DNA of 64,000 nt, taken from the NCBI GenBank assembly GCA_021521415.1, contig JAIQDT010007635.1, positions 56,295 to 120,294 of the forward strand, written 5' to 3'. The notes beneath the pieces are model-generated. The model had not been told where the DNA came from, made no database searches, and saw only the letters and a program-made list of their open reading frames with translations. The stretch is from Bidens hawaiensis (lineage: Eukaryota > Streptophyta > Magnoliopsida > Asterales > Asteraceae). The position numbers and the translations under genes are program-made. Shown piece by piece: positions 36,419 to 48,423 of this stretch (positions within the stretch are counted from its first letter, which is position 1; each line of letters starts with the position of its first letter).

Positions 36419-39400
36419 CTAACCCAAAGATGCTGTAAGGCGCAAAACCTCGCCTTCCTCCATGCTCGCCTTCTCACCAATGTAGTGCTTCAGACGGTGA
36501 TCATTAACTTTGAAGCTTCCATTCTTATCTTCAACCTCTACTACTCCAGACGGGAAAAACTTCCTTGAACGTGTACGGTCCATACCATCGGGACTTAAGC
36601 TTTCCCAGAAATAATTTGAGTCGGGAATTAAACAAGAGTACGACGTCCCCACACTTGAACTATTTATCACATCTCAACTTCCTATCATGCAGCTCTTTAG
36701 TCCTCAACTTATAATTATACGAATGTGCATAAGCATGATCGCGGAGCTCCTCTAACTCATGTATCTGATGGAAACGATTATCTCCAGCAGTCGAAAGATC
36801 AAGGTTGACTGTTTGAAGCGCCCAAGAAGCACGATGCTCCAACTCAACAGGCAGATGATAGGCTTTCCCATAAATCATCCGAAACGGTGTGGAACCAGTC
36901 GAAGTTTTGTACGCTATATGGAAAGCCCACAAAGCATCATCTAATTTGTCGAACCAATCCTTTCGGTTTAGCCCAACCGTTTTATCAAGAATGCGTTTGA
37001 TGCCCCGGTTACTCACTTCCACCTATCCACTGGTCTGTTGGTGGTATGCAGTCGCAAGCCGATGGGTGACCCCATAGCGTTGCAACGCCTTCTCCATGCG
37101 CGTTGCAGAAGTGAGTACCTCGATCGCTGATCAAGGCTTTCGGTACACCAAAACGAGAGAAAATATTTCTCAGAAATCTCACTACAACTCGGGCATCGTT
37201 AGTGGGAAAGGCTCTGGCCTCGACCCACTTGGAGACATAATCAACCGCCACAAGTATGTACTTGTTCTCTCTAGAAGACGGGAACGGGCCCATAAAATCA
37301 ATACCCCAAATGTCAAAAATCTAGCAAACCTGAATAGTAGTTTGGGGCATCTCATTTCAGGATGAGATGTTACCGACACGCTGGCATCGATCACAGCTTT
37401 TAACGAACGCATGAGCATCTTTGAAAATCGAAGGCCAATAGAATCCTGAATCGAAGACCTTCTTAGCAGTAAGAACAACACCATGGTGACCTCCTATCGG
37501 TCCCTCATGGAAGTGGCTCAAAATCCCCCACCCTTCTTCAACATCCACACATCTCATCACCAGCTGATCAGCACCTATACGAAAAAGAAATGGGCCGTCC
37601 CAAATGTAGAACTTTACGTCAGCAAAGAATTTCTTCTTTTGCTGGTGAGACATCCTCTTAGGGAGGGAACCATCGACGAGGAAATTCGCGATATCGGCAA
37701 ACCATGGGTAGCCATCATCCTGGGCTCTAACAAACATGAGATTCTCTATCGGGAAATGGTCATTGATGATGACCCCAGCATCTCCAATCTCGGCTCTCTC
37801 AAGACGTGACAAGTGATCAGCCGCTGCGTTCTCGGCCCCCTTTTTATCATGAATTTCAATATCAAACTCCTGAAGTAGCAGGATCCATCGGATGAGACGA
37901 GGCTTAGCGTCCTACTTGTTGAAAAGATAATGAATGGCAAAATGATCCGTGTAGACGATTTTTTTGGACAGAACAAGATAAGACCTAAACTTATCAAAGG
38001 CGAACACCACAGCTAACAACTCTTTCTCGGTGGTGGTGTAATTCTCCTGAGCACCGTTTAGGGTTCGGCTCGCATACTAGATCGGGTGGAAGTGCTTCTC
38101 CTTCCACTGTCCAAGCAATGCTCCTACAACATAGTCGCTCGCATCGCACATCAATTCGAATGGCATAGACCAGTCGGGAGCAATCATAATCTGTGCGTTA
38201 ATGAGTTTGTCTTTTAGAAGATCAAAAGCCTCGATACACTGTTCAGAGAAGACAAATTGAGTGTCTTTCTCCAGTAGCTTGGTCATCGGTCTCGCAATTT
38301 TTGAGAAATCTTTGATGAACCGGCAATAGAAACCAGCATGACCTAAGAAGCTACGTATGGATCTCAAAGAAGTGGGCGGGGGAATATTAGAAATGGTTTC
38401 AATATTAGCTCGATCGACTTCGATCCCCACACTCGTGATCCTATGTTCTAAAACGATGCCCTCGCGTACCATGAAGTGACACTTCTCCCAGTTGAGGACT
38501 AGGTTGGTGTCGACGCAACGAGCCATCATCCTATCAAGGTTGGAGAGACAATGATCGAAAGAATTCCCGAAGACAGAAAAATCGTCCATGAAGACCTCCA
38601 TGGAATCCTCGATCATGTCGTGAAAGATCGCCACCATACATCGCTGGAAAGTAGCTGGAGCGTTACAGAGTCCAAAGGGCATGAGTTTATAGGCAAACGT
38701 GCCGTAGGGGCATGTGAAAGTGGTTTTCTCCTGATCGCCGGGAGAGATAGGGATTTGGAAATACCCGGAGAAACCATCTAGAAAACAGTAGTACTGTTGA
38801 CCTGCCAAACGCTCTAGCATCTGATCAATGAAAGGCAGAGGAAAATGATCTTTCCTAGTGGCATCGTTCAGTCTGCGGTAGTCGATGCAGACTCTCCAAC
38901 CGGCCACGGTCCTAGTGGGAATAAGCTTGTTCCTTTCATTGGTGACGACAGTCATGCCACCCTTCTTGGGAACCACTTGGACCGGACTCACCCAGGCGCT
39001 ATCAGAGATGGGAAAAATGATTCCCGCGTCAAGGAGTTCGATGATTTCTTTCTTAACGACCTCTAGCATTTTCGGATTAAGCCTCAGTTGAGGCTGAACG
39101 ACGGATTTGAAATTATCCTCCATGAGGATTTTATGAGTGCAGAACGAGGGACTAATCCCTTTAATGTCAATAATCTTCCATGTTATCGCCTCCTTATGCG
39201 CTTTCAGCACCTTCAACAACTTCAACTTCTCGACCTCCGTTAAGGCAGACGCGATGATGACGGGTAACTTCCTCTCCTCGTCCAAAAATGCATACTCCAA
39301 ATGATCGGATAGATCCTTAAGTTCTAAGGAAGGAGGAGGGCTGTCAACGGAAGGCCAGTCTCTAGGATCGTCTCGCACGATCTCAACAGTTGACTCTGAA

Positions 39401-39936
39401 TCTAGGGGTGGTGACACGGTGTCATCCATCAATAGTTGAGTGGTCATGGCAACCATCTCGACCTCTGAAATCTCCCTATCGAGAATCTGTGGGTCCAAGT
39501 TAGGTCCTCCACAGATGTCAGTGAAAAACTCTCGCACATTAGAAACGATGGTGTCAACGAAATACATGGAGCCGTCCGCCGATTTGGGGTGTTTGAGTGA
39601 CTGTCTTACGTCAAAGGTAACATTATCGTCCCCAACTTTCAGAATTAATTTGCCCTCACGGATGTCGATCAACGCCTGTGCGGTAGCAAGGAATGGTCGG
39701 CCTAAAATGAGCGGGACACTATCATCCTCATTCATAGCCAGAATCACAAAGTCCACCGGGAAGATGAACTTGTCGATACGAACAAGCATGTTCTCGACCA
39801 CCCCTCGCGGGTATTTCACGGAACGATCAGCAAGCTGGATACTCATTCGGGTTGGCCTCGGTTCGCCAAGACCCAACTTACTGAACAAAGTATACGACAT
39901 GAGATTGATACTGGGAATTGTGAACCGTATCGTCAC
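36419..39936 (-). pseudogene. pol: pol of Athila (protease remnant, RT, RNase H, integrase)
   Basis: The first 619 codons (39936-38077) are open: a protease tail (LADRSVKYPRGVVENMLVRI, VPLILGRPFLAT), RT (WRVCIDYRRLNDATRKDHFP, LMPFGLCNAPATFQRCM, active site VFMDDFSVFG) and the start of RNase H (LMCDASDYVVGALLGQ). Stops follow at 38077-38079 and 37912-37914. The integrase zinc finger ([12 protein letters not shown].. CDRCQR, 37812-37357), core ([17 protein letters not shown], then the Glu region near 37020) and C-terminus (FKVNDHRLKHYIG, to 36419) are present in shifted frames. The protease catalytic D-x-G motif is missing: the codons expected there are replaced by a second copy of TTCACAATTCCC. 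Confidence 0.88.
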
Positions 39937-41843
39937 CTAAGATGCAGGGAATTGTGAAACTCCCAGGATCAGCCATCTTTTCAAGCAACTTGCTCTGCAA
40001 CACTGCAGAGCAACCAACACTCAACGGAATAGAATAGACCTTAGCTAGCTTCTCATTATTGGAAAGAATGTCCTTGAGAAATTTGGCATATTTGGGCATC
40101 TGAGTGAGCCCCTCAAGGAAAGGAATGTTCAGGTGAAGTTGTTTGAGAAGTTCAAGGAACTTGGAGTTTTTCTCCTCGTCTCTATCCGATCGGAGTCTTC
40201 CAGGATAAGGCAATTTGGGTTTGTAGACTCTCAGATGTGGGTTAGATGATGATGAAGGTTTATCGGTTGGCTTCGTACTCGCTGGAATAGTCTGTTGGTG
40301 TGCCTTGGCCGGAGGAGGCTCTATCTGGATCTCCTCGTCCAATTGCTCCTCTTCATTGACTGCAGGTTTGACAACTCTCGAAGGATCAGCTTCTCTTTCT
40401 CTTCTAGCACTGCTCCTAGTAGTCACTGCTTTGGCGAACTCTCTCAGATTTTTTTCGGTATTACTCGGTAGTGAACCTGGTGCTCTTTCGGAAAACTGGC
40501 TGGCAATCTCTCCGACGTGACGCTCAAGATTAGCTAGAGATGTGGCTTGGTTCTTCAACATAGCACCGTGTTCCGCAAACTTTGCCTCATTTGTCACTCG
40601 GTTCCTCTCATCCGCTTTAGTAGGTCAGCCATCATCTCCTCCAGTGAGGCTTTCTTCTCCTCTCTCCCCACTTGTTCCGAACTTTCCTGACTTGAACTCC
40701 CCTGCCCGAATAGATTCTCTCGACGCTGGTTTTGGTATTGGGCTTGGTAGCCACTGGCCTGTCCCCCACGATAGTTATTCTGTTTTCTCCAGCCAATGTT
40801 CCCGCCGAAGGCGGTGTTTTGATACCTCAAGGGGTTGTTGACAAAGTCAACCTCCTCTTGATTGCTACCAGACTTAACAGGACAGTCAATGGTGTTGTGA
40901 CCCCCTCGGTAAACCTCACACATCGCGACGCTCTTAACGGTAAGATCTCTAACGAGTTTGTTCAAAGCATAAATCTGCGCCTGCATGCTAGTGTTTGAAT
41001 CGACCTGAAGTACTCCTCTCGATGACGTGGAAGAATTTCTGCCCCCGTTCCCCTCATAGCTCTCTGCTAGATCATCAAAAAGGACGACGCACTCATCGGG
41101 ATCTTTCTTATTAAGGAGGTTCCCGTTAGCAGTCTGGTTCAACATCTCTCTCACGTGCTGTGTGGCTCCATTGTAGAATTTCTCGATGTGAATCCACTTG
41201 TCTAAACCGTGGTGAGGACAACTATAAAGTAGGTCCTTGAATCTTTCCCAAACTTCCCCGAAAGACTCGTCGGACCTCATGCGGAAGGAACAAATCTCCT
41301 CACGGAGTCGAGCGGATTTAGATGGCGGAAAGAATTTGGTCATGAATTTCTCTTGAAGGCCCGCCCAAGTGGTGATGGATCCAGCAGGTAGTGACTTCAG
41401 CCATTTGTAGGCTTTGCCGGTGAGTGAGAAGGGAAAAAGACGGAGATAGATGGCTTCATCGTTCATGTTGCCAATATTGAAAGTTTCGCAGATTTGAACC
41501 AACATGTCGATGTGGTTTGAAGGATCTTCGCTCTCTAGCCCTTCGAATTGGAGTGCGGTTTTTATGAGTTGCATGACGTGGGCAGGAATGGACAAGTTGC
41601 CAGCGGCGGCACCGTTCGGTAAAGTGATGCTTGAATGAGGATTCGTTGTCGGCCTACCATAGTCAGCTACTACTCTCCTAGGCGGTTGGTCACCCTGTTT
41701 CTATCCCTAGAAGAAGTGGAAGAAACAGAAGAAGATGAATCAGAATCTGTCAGTGAAACAAAACGCTCTCTCTCGGGCTGGACTTTCTCGGTATCGTCAG
41801 ACGTTTCAAGCTTCGGCGGTCCTTGTGAGCGGGTATGACGCAT
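39878..41843 (-). pseudogene. gag: gag of Athila, frameshifted
   Basis: ATG at 41843 opens MRHTRSQGPPKL and a serine-rich stretch. A one-base shift near 41690 leads into the gag core (LQFEGLESEDPSNHID, LPAGSITTWAGLQEKFMTKF, DESFGEVWERFKDLL; 41600-40594). A further shift near 40600 leads to the C-terminal part (KNQATSLANLERHVGEIASQ, LHLNIPFLEGLTQMPKYAKF, LLEKMADPGSFTIPCILG). These are Athila gag landmarks. The zinc knuckle (CEVYRGGHNTIDC) lacks the second Cys of a standard CCHC, having Tyr-Arg in that place. Structural protein of the particle in active copies. Confidence 0.85.
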
Positions 41844-41974
41844 ACGACTAAAAAGAAAAACTAAAATTAACTAGGCTAAATTTAAACTAAAAACAAATAA
41901 AAGCAAATAAACAAGTCAAAAGAAAACAAGTAAGTCCCCAAACTCGGGTCGTTCTCTAATCGCCTCAAACCGTG

Positions 41975-41992
41975 TCCTCGGCAACGGCGCCA
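41975..41992 (-). other. Athila primer binding site (tRNA-Asp type)
   Basis: TGGCGCCGTTGCCGAGGA on the minus strand, six bases inside the 5' LTR; one change from the perfect complement of plant tRNA-Asp 3' end. Confidence 0.85.
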
Positions 41993-44162
41993 AAAACTTG
42001 ATGTGCGAAAATATATATAAAAATAAAACACGAATCGCAAATAAGCTTAAAAAAAACCAAACAGTCTATCCTAGTTCACACAAACGGCAAGTGTACCGGT
42101 TGCGTATAGAAAAGATGAGGAAAATCCGGATATCGAACTCGAAGACACGTGAGAACGGCTTAGATTATAAACCTTAATTCAACTCCTACCTTAAAATATT
42201 TAATTGATTTTATTATTCTTTTATTATTTTTTTATATTTTATTTTAATTAATTTAAACTAAATTAACTTAACGAAACTAACTGAAAAACTTAACAAGACT
42301 TAACGGCACTAACGAAGCTCTCAAATATGATGAAGGTGAACCACCTAGGTAAGGTATCTTGACAACTATCAACGACGCTCAGGTGACAACGAACACATAA
42401 AACCGGGTTCTGAAGATAATCTAACTAGACAATGATAAGGGAAAACAGGTCCCCACGATCAGTTTTACTAAAGACCCCTAAAAACGTTTAGAAAGAACGA
42501 TAAAGCACAGTTGATTTTCTAAGTACCCAATTGATTTATTACTTGGTCTGCATCAAAATCACAAATTCCTCTAAAGCTCGTAATCGTAACAAACCTAGGG
42601 AATAAGGGGTAATTCAATATTAAAGATTAAATAATTCGGCTTACAAATTAACCTAATCAACGGCTATAAAACCGCACGTGGTCTCGCAACGGCAAACTAA
42701 ATCGAATAGACCAAAGAGATAAACCAACTCCTAATGTCTTCGTCCAACTAAAAGGAGATGAACCATTGATATGAACAACTTTAACCAAACAAACCCTATG
42801 GTGACGTCTACCACAAATAACCAAAAACACCAAGTAATTAGTCTAACATGCAATCCTAAACCAAACACAAAACTAATTAATGTAATATTGAACAAACTCA
42901 CTAGCAATCATAGAATAAAATCATAATAATATGAACTTGACACTAGAAAATCAATTATATGTTCGTTACTCAACCCAAACAGTCGCCAATCAACCAAACC
43001 TAGGTAGTTCTATTAGATTTAGCTACTCATATTAATAATAATAAAAACCAAATAGAAATATATAGTAGCCAAACTCATGATAATAATAACTGAAACTAAA
43101 TAATAATTGAGTTTTAAATAAAAGATGAACAGTGAACAAACCAAAAAGAAAATATTCCTCTTTCAAGAATATGTGTCTCTCTTCCTTCGATGCAGCTCCT
43201 GTGTACTTTCCAAAACACTACGCCGCCACTCTGTACAAATAATAATAATATATATTGTGCTTCTCTTCTGCGCGATGCTGCTCCACTCAAAAAAACCACG
43301 GTGGTAGGGTTCTCCTCCTTATTTTCTGCCTCTTCTTTGTTTAATATACGATGTTGGAAAACTTATTTTGCAAGTCAAAGTTCAGCCCACAATTATTTGA
43401 TTGATTAGCTTCCTTGGGTCTACAATATTAATAATAATTCACGTAAGTTTAGTGAACTGAAATTGAATTTACCATAGAATAATAATACTATTAATATAAT
43501 AATAATAATAATATTGTTATTATTCAATCGTGACTAACCCTTCATATTTTATTCTTTTTTTTCTATAATTAAGGAAAAGAAAAATAATGACAAATAAAAT
43601 TTGTCAAAAGTTTGTTCGTTGGTTTAGTAAAATTGTTTCAGTTTAGCTCGTTGACTCTTGAAACCATTAAAATTTGATGTAAGGCCCCGAACCCGGTAGC
43701 CCTACTTTAGCGTCGGATTTACTCATAAACACAGTTCTTCAAATCAGAGTTTATTAAAACTTTTCGCGGAATATAAAACATCAATCATTTGTTACAAAAC
43801 GTTAAACCTTTTCTTTGATACCATAACACAAAACTTTATATTTAAAACATCTTTACTTCTTTCTTCAGATGCCAGCCGTTCAATCCATGCCGTGTGTCAT
43901 CCTCATGCTAACTCTGTAATCAGCTCACCTGCGTGCATACTAAAAGTCAGCTACGCTGAGTGAGTTCTAGTTAATCGAACGCCATACAATACATACACAT
44001 ACATACATATCCGTAGATACATATCCATACTTCACTAGTTACCCTTCTGTTCTACTTACATACTTGCTACCATACATACATACATATCTACAATCACTAA
44101 CCTCAGTCTACCGAGAGTACGTTCATAGTTCACCGTCTATACCTGTACTCAAGGTCGTGAAC

Positions 44163-44580
44163 ACGTACAAAGGTCCGCAGTCCTTACCTATGTTCACCAT
44201 TTATGGTACGTGCAAGGTCCGCAGTCCTTCCCTATACCATCCTACATCCACAACACGTACAAGGTCCACAGTCCTCCCCTATGTTGCAACCTAAACCATA
44301 GCACGTACGAGGTCCGCAGTCCTCCCCTATGCTACCACAATACAACTACAGCACGTATAAGGTCCACAGTCCTTTCCTATGCTGATGCCTATCTATAATA
44401 CGTAGAAGGTCCGCAGTCCTTAACTACGTTGTCGTCTATTATCTGTAACACGTATAAGGCCCACCGTCCCTATCTACGTTTACATCTATCATCTACTTTA
44501 CGTATAAGGCCCGCAGTCCTTAACTACGTTTACATCTATCATCTACTTTACGTATAAGGCCCGCAGTCCTTAACTACGCC
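44163..44580. repeat. tandem array of about 49-bp units in the Tekay-like LTR
   Basis: About nine units, each with CACGTATAAGGTCCGCAGTC or close variants, then CCTATG or CTACG and a variable AT-rich spacer. The last units (from about 44450) are the most uniform. Confidence 0.88.
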
Positions 44581-45177
44581 ATCACCAGCCGAGTCTATGT
44601 CCGACAAAAGCTAGAGGGATTTGCCATCCTAACTTACTATGTCGAACGTAGAACTCACATACCATTCGTGTACCTGTATACACCTACTTCACATATACAA
44701 TAATTACATCATAGCATAAGAACACCCTAGGCGTTCTTTACATCATTCATTTAACAACCATACCTCTTGTCGATACGTGCAATATCCGAAGATCGTTCAC
44801 GCCCCGACAAGTATTCATTTGTAATGTTCATACATCTTCGATGTATAATATTCGTACCTTTATTTTTGACCTGACAGTACGCGCAATATCCGAAGATCGT
44901 TCGCGTACCGACAAGCAACCATTCATATCCATCACATATATCACATATGGCATACACTTATCACTTAGGATAAATGTATTAACAACACATCGAGTATGCA
45001 CACAGCCCCGAAAACATAACACATAAATGGGGCTAGAAACTCACCTGAATACTGTTACGCTCTCCGTTAATAGTTATTCCCCTCTTGAGCTGTGCACGGC
45101 TAACTGTATAATATTTACACGTATCAATTAGCTACTACTACTTATGTTGCGTTTCAATCTTTATATGACCCACAACG

Positions 45178-45268
45178 AACGGGGGTCCGGGGGCAGCGCC
45201 CCTGGTAGCGGGGTTCTAGGGGCGGCAGCCCCTAGCGGGGTCCAAGGGGCAGAGCCCCTGGCTGGGGT
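45178..45268. repeat. GC-rich tandem hairpin repeat in the Tekay-like LTR
   Basis: Three units of the type GGGTCCGGGGGCAGCGCCCC, each able to form a GGGGC / GCCCC hairpin. Confidence 0.8.
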
Positions 45269-45365
45269 TAAGCTGCAAGGTCAGCTTGGAAAAATTTTAT
45301 TTTCGATAACTGCCTTAACACATTTTCCATTAGGTTTTTAATTTATTTTCTAAACGAACCTCACT

Positions 45366-45665
45366 TCAGGCGAAGTTAAACCTCGGGCGAACTTGGCTTC
45401 AGGCGAAGTTAAACCTTAGGCGAACTTGGCTTCAGGCGAAGTTAAACCTTAGGCGAACTTGGCTTCAGGCGAAGTTAAACCTTAGGCGAACTTGGCTTCA
45501 GGCGAAGTTATCCTTAGGCGAACTTGGCTTCAGGCGAAGTTATCCTTAGGCGAACTTGGCCGTAGGCGAAGTTATCCTTAGGCGAAGTTACGCTTGAAGG
45601 CGAAGTTACGCTTGCAGGCGAACTTAATCTTGCAGGCGAACTTAATCTTGCAGGCGAAGTTGTCG
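45366..45665. repeat. 33-bp tandem array of GGCGAAGTT and GGCGAACTT
   Basis: Units alternate AGGCGAAGTTAAACCTT and AGGCGAACTTGGCTTC; about ten GGCGAAGTT and eight GGCGAACTT words in 300 bp, with shorter derived units toward 45560-45665. The same two words dominate the noncoding parts of the Sireviruses at 48-62 kb. Confidence 0.9.
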
Positions 45666-46326
45666 CGCTGCAGATCTGTTTGCCCATAACTCCTTCGTTT
45701 CTTAGCCAAATAACTCGATTTTGGTACCCACGGAACCGTATGATCGGCGCCTACAAACCCCAACCATCAAATCGGCCTAAAATCGACGTTTTAGGGGTCC
45801 GATTTGGGCAGTTGGGTTTCGGGTCCGGTTAACCCATCCAATCCTAACCATTTTCAGTAATAATAGCTTTGTTAGATTAGTTCTTACCTTACCAACTCAG
45901 ATCTATCAACAAATCTCGGGTCTCGGCTTCGAATCTAGATCGGTTAGAATGTGTGTGTTTTGAGGGTGTAAGGAGTGTGTGTTAGGGAGTTTGGTGAGAA
46001 ATGAGATATTTTGGGATTTTGGGGGTATTTATATCCCTGAAATCCCATTCTCATTTAACCTATCTCAATTAACCCAAGTCCATAACCCACTTCCATTACC
46101 CGACACTAGCCCGACCCATACCAACTCCTATTCTTTTATTTATTTCCTGATAACCCGAGTAAACTTCCCATCTATTAATAAGTAATATAATTAATATTAC
46201 CTTTGAAATTTCGGGATGTTACATTTGAATATGAGCCACATAGAAATATTCAATAAAAACTAGCTCGAAACCAATTAAGAGTGTATGAAATATTAATATT
46301 ATTTATATATAATTTAGACCCCATCA

Positions 46327-46577
46327 AATAACCTTTTTTTAATGAAATATTATAATAACCTCTTTTTAATGAAATAAATACACTGTGATTTTGGAAACAC
46401 TCAAACTAAACTACGGAAACACTCAAACTAACTACTCATTAAGCCTTTAAATGCGTTCAGAAACATTAAAATACATCATAATAGCTGCTCTAAAATCATA
46501 ACAAAGTTCTTAACTTTTAATTACAAAACTAATTAAAAGCCCTAAAAACAACAAGAAGCAAATAAAATGCAATATCT
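46327..46577. other. AT-rich spacer
   Basis: Short repeated phrases (AATAACCTTTTTTTAATGAAA and GGAAACACTCAAACTA, each twice) but no gene. It joins the Athila insertion point to the GRF gene. Confidence 0.5.
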
Positions 46578-46966
46578 TCACTTTTTTTCTGATTCAATCC
46601 TTGAAGCTACACTCCTAGCAAGTTGATCCTCTAATGACTTATTTGCCCTTATCGAGATAGGTATTATGTTTGTACATCTTGTGTACACATCAGATCTTGT
46701 GGACGAAACACAATCAGACCATATAAAGAAATCACATTTTTTGCCCTAAGTTGAAAAAAATATAGGGTTTATGGTCAACAATTGTAGATGAATTCCAACT
46801 TTATTGCAATTTCACTAACCTGAGATGCACAATTGTAGAACCTCTGACCTGGATTTTTGGTGGTGCTTGATGTTCTTTGAATGGCTTCTTGACCACAAAA
46901 ATAATAAACCTGAGATCGATTGCTTCTGTTACTGGATGTGGTGGTTCTCGATGAGATTTCTTCCAT
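46578..46966 (-). CDS. small GRF-type zinc-finger protein
   Basis: Two exons on the minus strand, 46966-46820 (49 codons) and 46745-46578 (55 codons and stop), joined by a 74-bp GT-AG intron in phase 0, giving 104 residues. Together they build one GRF zinc finger: YYFCGQEAIQRTSS, NPGQRFYNCASQ, then GKKCDFFIWSD from exon 2. The zinc-binding residues (one Cys in place of the usual Cys-x-Cys, then the NC and KC cysteines) are mostly kept. A charged C-terminus follows (LEDQLARSVASRIESEKK). GRF fingers bind nucleic acid; small plant proteins of this type have no known role and often sit near transposons. The splice join makes the domain complete, which supports both the gene and the intron. Confidence 0.65.
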
Positions 46967-47383
46967 GGTGTAAAATGAGTTTTTATTGAAAACAAAACTA
47001 GATATATAAGTATATATATAGGAGGGTTTAGAAAGGAGTTGTTGTACACATGCGTGTTATTAGCGTTTTAGGATATTTATATATGTCTTTGTATAGTAGC
47101 GGTTTGCAAGCGTAATAGACTATTTTGAACAATTATATAACATATTTTAACCTAATTGATTACACGCATTTTTAACAAAGAAAGATGAGAACCATTAATC
47201 CATATTTACCATTCATCAAAAGATGCATCACAAAAAGTACCCTTAATTACAATACATAAAACATGTTAAGAAAGAATTTTAAGATAATATATATTTACCA
47301 TTCATCAAAAGATGCCATACAAAAAGTACCATTAATTACAATACATCACAAAAAAACCAAGACCAGCAAAGCTAACTTCACCA

Positions 47384-47704
47384 TCACTCCGCCTTGTCCA
47401 CAGTCTCCGCCCCCATCTCCTTAAAACTCATGTTGGTTGACACCGTAGTTATGGTGTCAACCAAGGTCTCACACACTGAGTCGTAGCATTCAGACTGTTG
47501 TTGCTGATAATCAGCAACCATTGCTCGAAACTCATTGTCGTCTTCCCAGAACATGAGGTTACAGGAGTGGAAGGTCTTTGTTTTTTCCCAAGCGAGTGTA
47601 GCCCTAATCGCTTCGACTTTCTTCAACAAAGAGTCGTCTTTCTCTTTATGAAAATCCATCGTTTTTTTCACTATGGCCTTCACGGTTTTCTCAGAAGAAT
47701 TCAT
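47384..47704 (-). CDS. unknown 106-residue protein
   Basis: Open from ATG 47704 to TGA at 47384 on the minus strand. The sequence is charged and helical (TMDFHKEKDDSLLKKVEAIR, YQQQQSECYDSVCETLVDTI), with a tendency to form coiled coils. No family recognised. It lies 420 bp upstream of the GRF gene on the same strand; the two may be parts of one transposon or one longer gene, but no splice link was found. Confidence 0.4.
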   Translation of the reverse strand: MNSSEKTVKAIVKKTMDFHKEKDDSLLKKVEAIRATLAWEKTKTFHSCNLMFWEDDNEFRAMVADYQQQQSECYDSVCETLVDTITTVSTNMSFKEMGAETVDKAE

Positions 47705-47744
47705 TTTTATTATCTTTCTGAAACTGTTAGTGTGATTGAATAAC

Positions 47745-47990
47745 CAAACTTAATGTAGTTAAGTTTGATTTGTAGTAAGATATAGTAAGATCTAGAAAGA
47801 TATAGCTTAACTTTAATGTAGGCTATCATTACTATAATATTTTTCCCTGCATTTTTGACAAGTGAGTATAATTGTGATCAATTAATTCTGACAGGTGATA
47901 TAAATGCAAGTAATCTCTAGATTAAACAAAAACACATGAGATAATTTGGTGCGTTTCCCAAGCGTGGGACACCCTTTTGTTTTTTTATTA
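47745..47990. repeat. dispersed segment also found at 24060-24330
   Basis: Shares TTTGATTTGTAG, TAGTAAGATATA, ATGTAGGCTATCATTAC, TTTTGACA and GTGCGTTTC..AAGCGTG with 24060-24330 in the same order and direction, with moderate divergence. Confidence 0.6.
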
Positions 47991-48016
47991 CAGTTACTAT
48001 TCGTCCGGTGCGTTTC

Positions 48017-48421
48017 TGTTGGTACATGATGTCAGTAGTTCAGTATCTAGTGTCTGTAATCATGTTAGTTTGATTTGTATTGGTGTTTTAGTTAACTTGT
48101 CTCACAAGTTCGCCTAATATAAGCGAACTTGTGGACAAGCGAAGTTATCAACAACTTCGCCTAGTCTGTTAGGCGAAGTTGTCGATAACTATATATGTTT
48201 GGCTACGGCTTGTTTTGTAAAGGTGATTTTCAGTACGTGTAATTGTGATTTGGCTATCACGTGTTAAAGTAGTTGCAATACAACGTGTCTATTGAGTACT
48301 GTAACGTGTCTTTGTACTTGGGTTTAACGTATATCGCGTCTAACACTCGTATCGTCTTACGTAGGGATTCCGCACCTACGTAATACGAGATATTTCCGTG
48401 TAGATCCGGCTGGAACCTACA
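48017..48421 (+). repeat. 5' LTR of outer Sirevirus
   Basis: Begins TGTTGGTACATGATGTC and ends ..GGCTGGAACCTACA, 405 bp. Clearly related to the LTR of the inner copy but with many changes, so the two are distinct subfamilies. It holds a perfect 13-bp inverted repeat (48151-48163 and 48170-48182) of the CAACTTCGCCTA type. Confidence 0.9.
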
Positions 48422-48423
48422 AT

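Larger units (their letters stand above)
43678..46223 (-). mobile_element. Tekay-like (chromovirus) solo LTR
   Basis: On the minus strand it begins TGTAACATCCCGAAATTTC and ends ..GGGTTCGGGGCCTTACA, the usual termini of Tekay/Del chromovirus LTRs. The target duplication TTTGA is perfect (43673-43677 and 46224-46228), and the uninterrupted site can be read in the other Athila LTR near 34425. At 2546 bp it is a long LTR and contains three separate repeat arrays. No internal region, so it is a recombination product. Confidence 0.9.
32105..46326 (-). mobile_element. Athila-lineage Ty3/gypsy retrotransposon, both LTRs present, decayed
   Basis: Minus-strand order: 5' LTR (46326-41999, split by a Tekay-like solo LTR), tRNA-Asp type primer site (41992-41975), gag (41843 to about 39878), protease-RT-RNase H-integrase (39936-36419), a noncoding 3' region (36418-34531) and 3' LTR (34530-32105). 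Both LTRs begin TGAT and end ATCA. The flanking pentamers are AAAAA and AATAA, so the target duplication has one mismatch. No env-like ORF is seen. Frameshifts in gag, loss of the protease active site and stops in RNase H make it non-functional. Confidence 0.9.
41999..46326 (-). repeat. 5' LTR of Athila, split by a solo LTR
   Basis: LTR sequence is present at 41999-43677 and 46224-46326, with the Tekay-like insert between. It has the single ancestral copy of the segment duplicated in the 3' LTR and an empty SINE site at 43190-43201. Confidence 0.92.
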
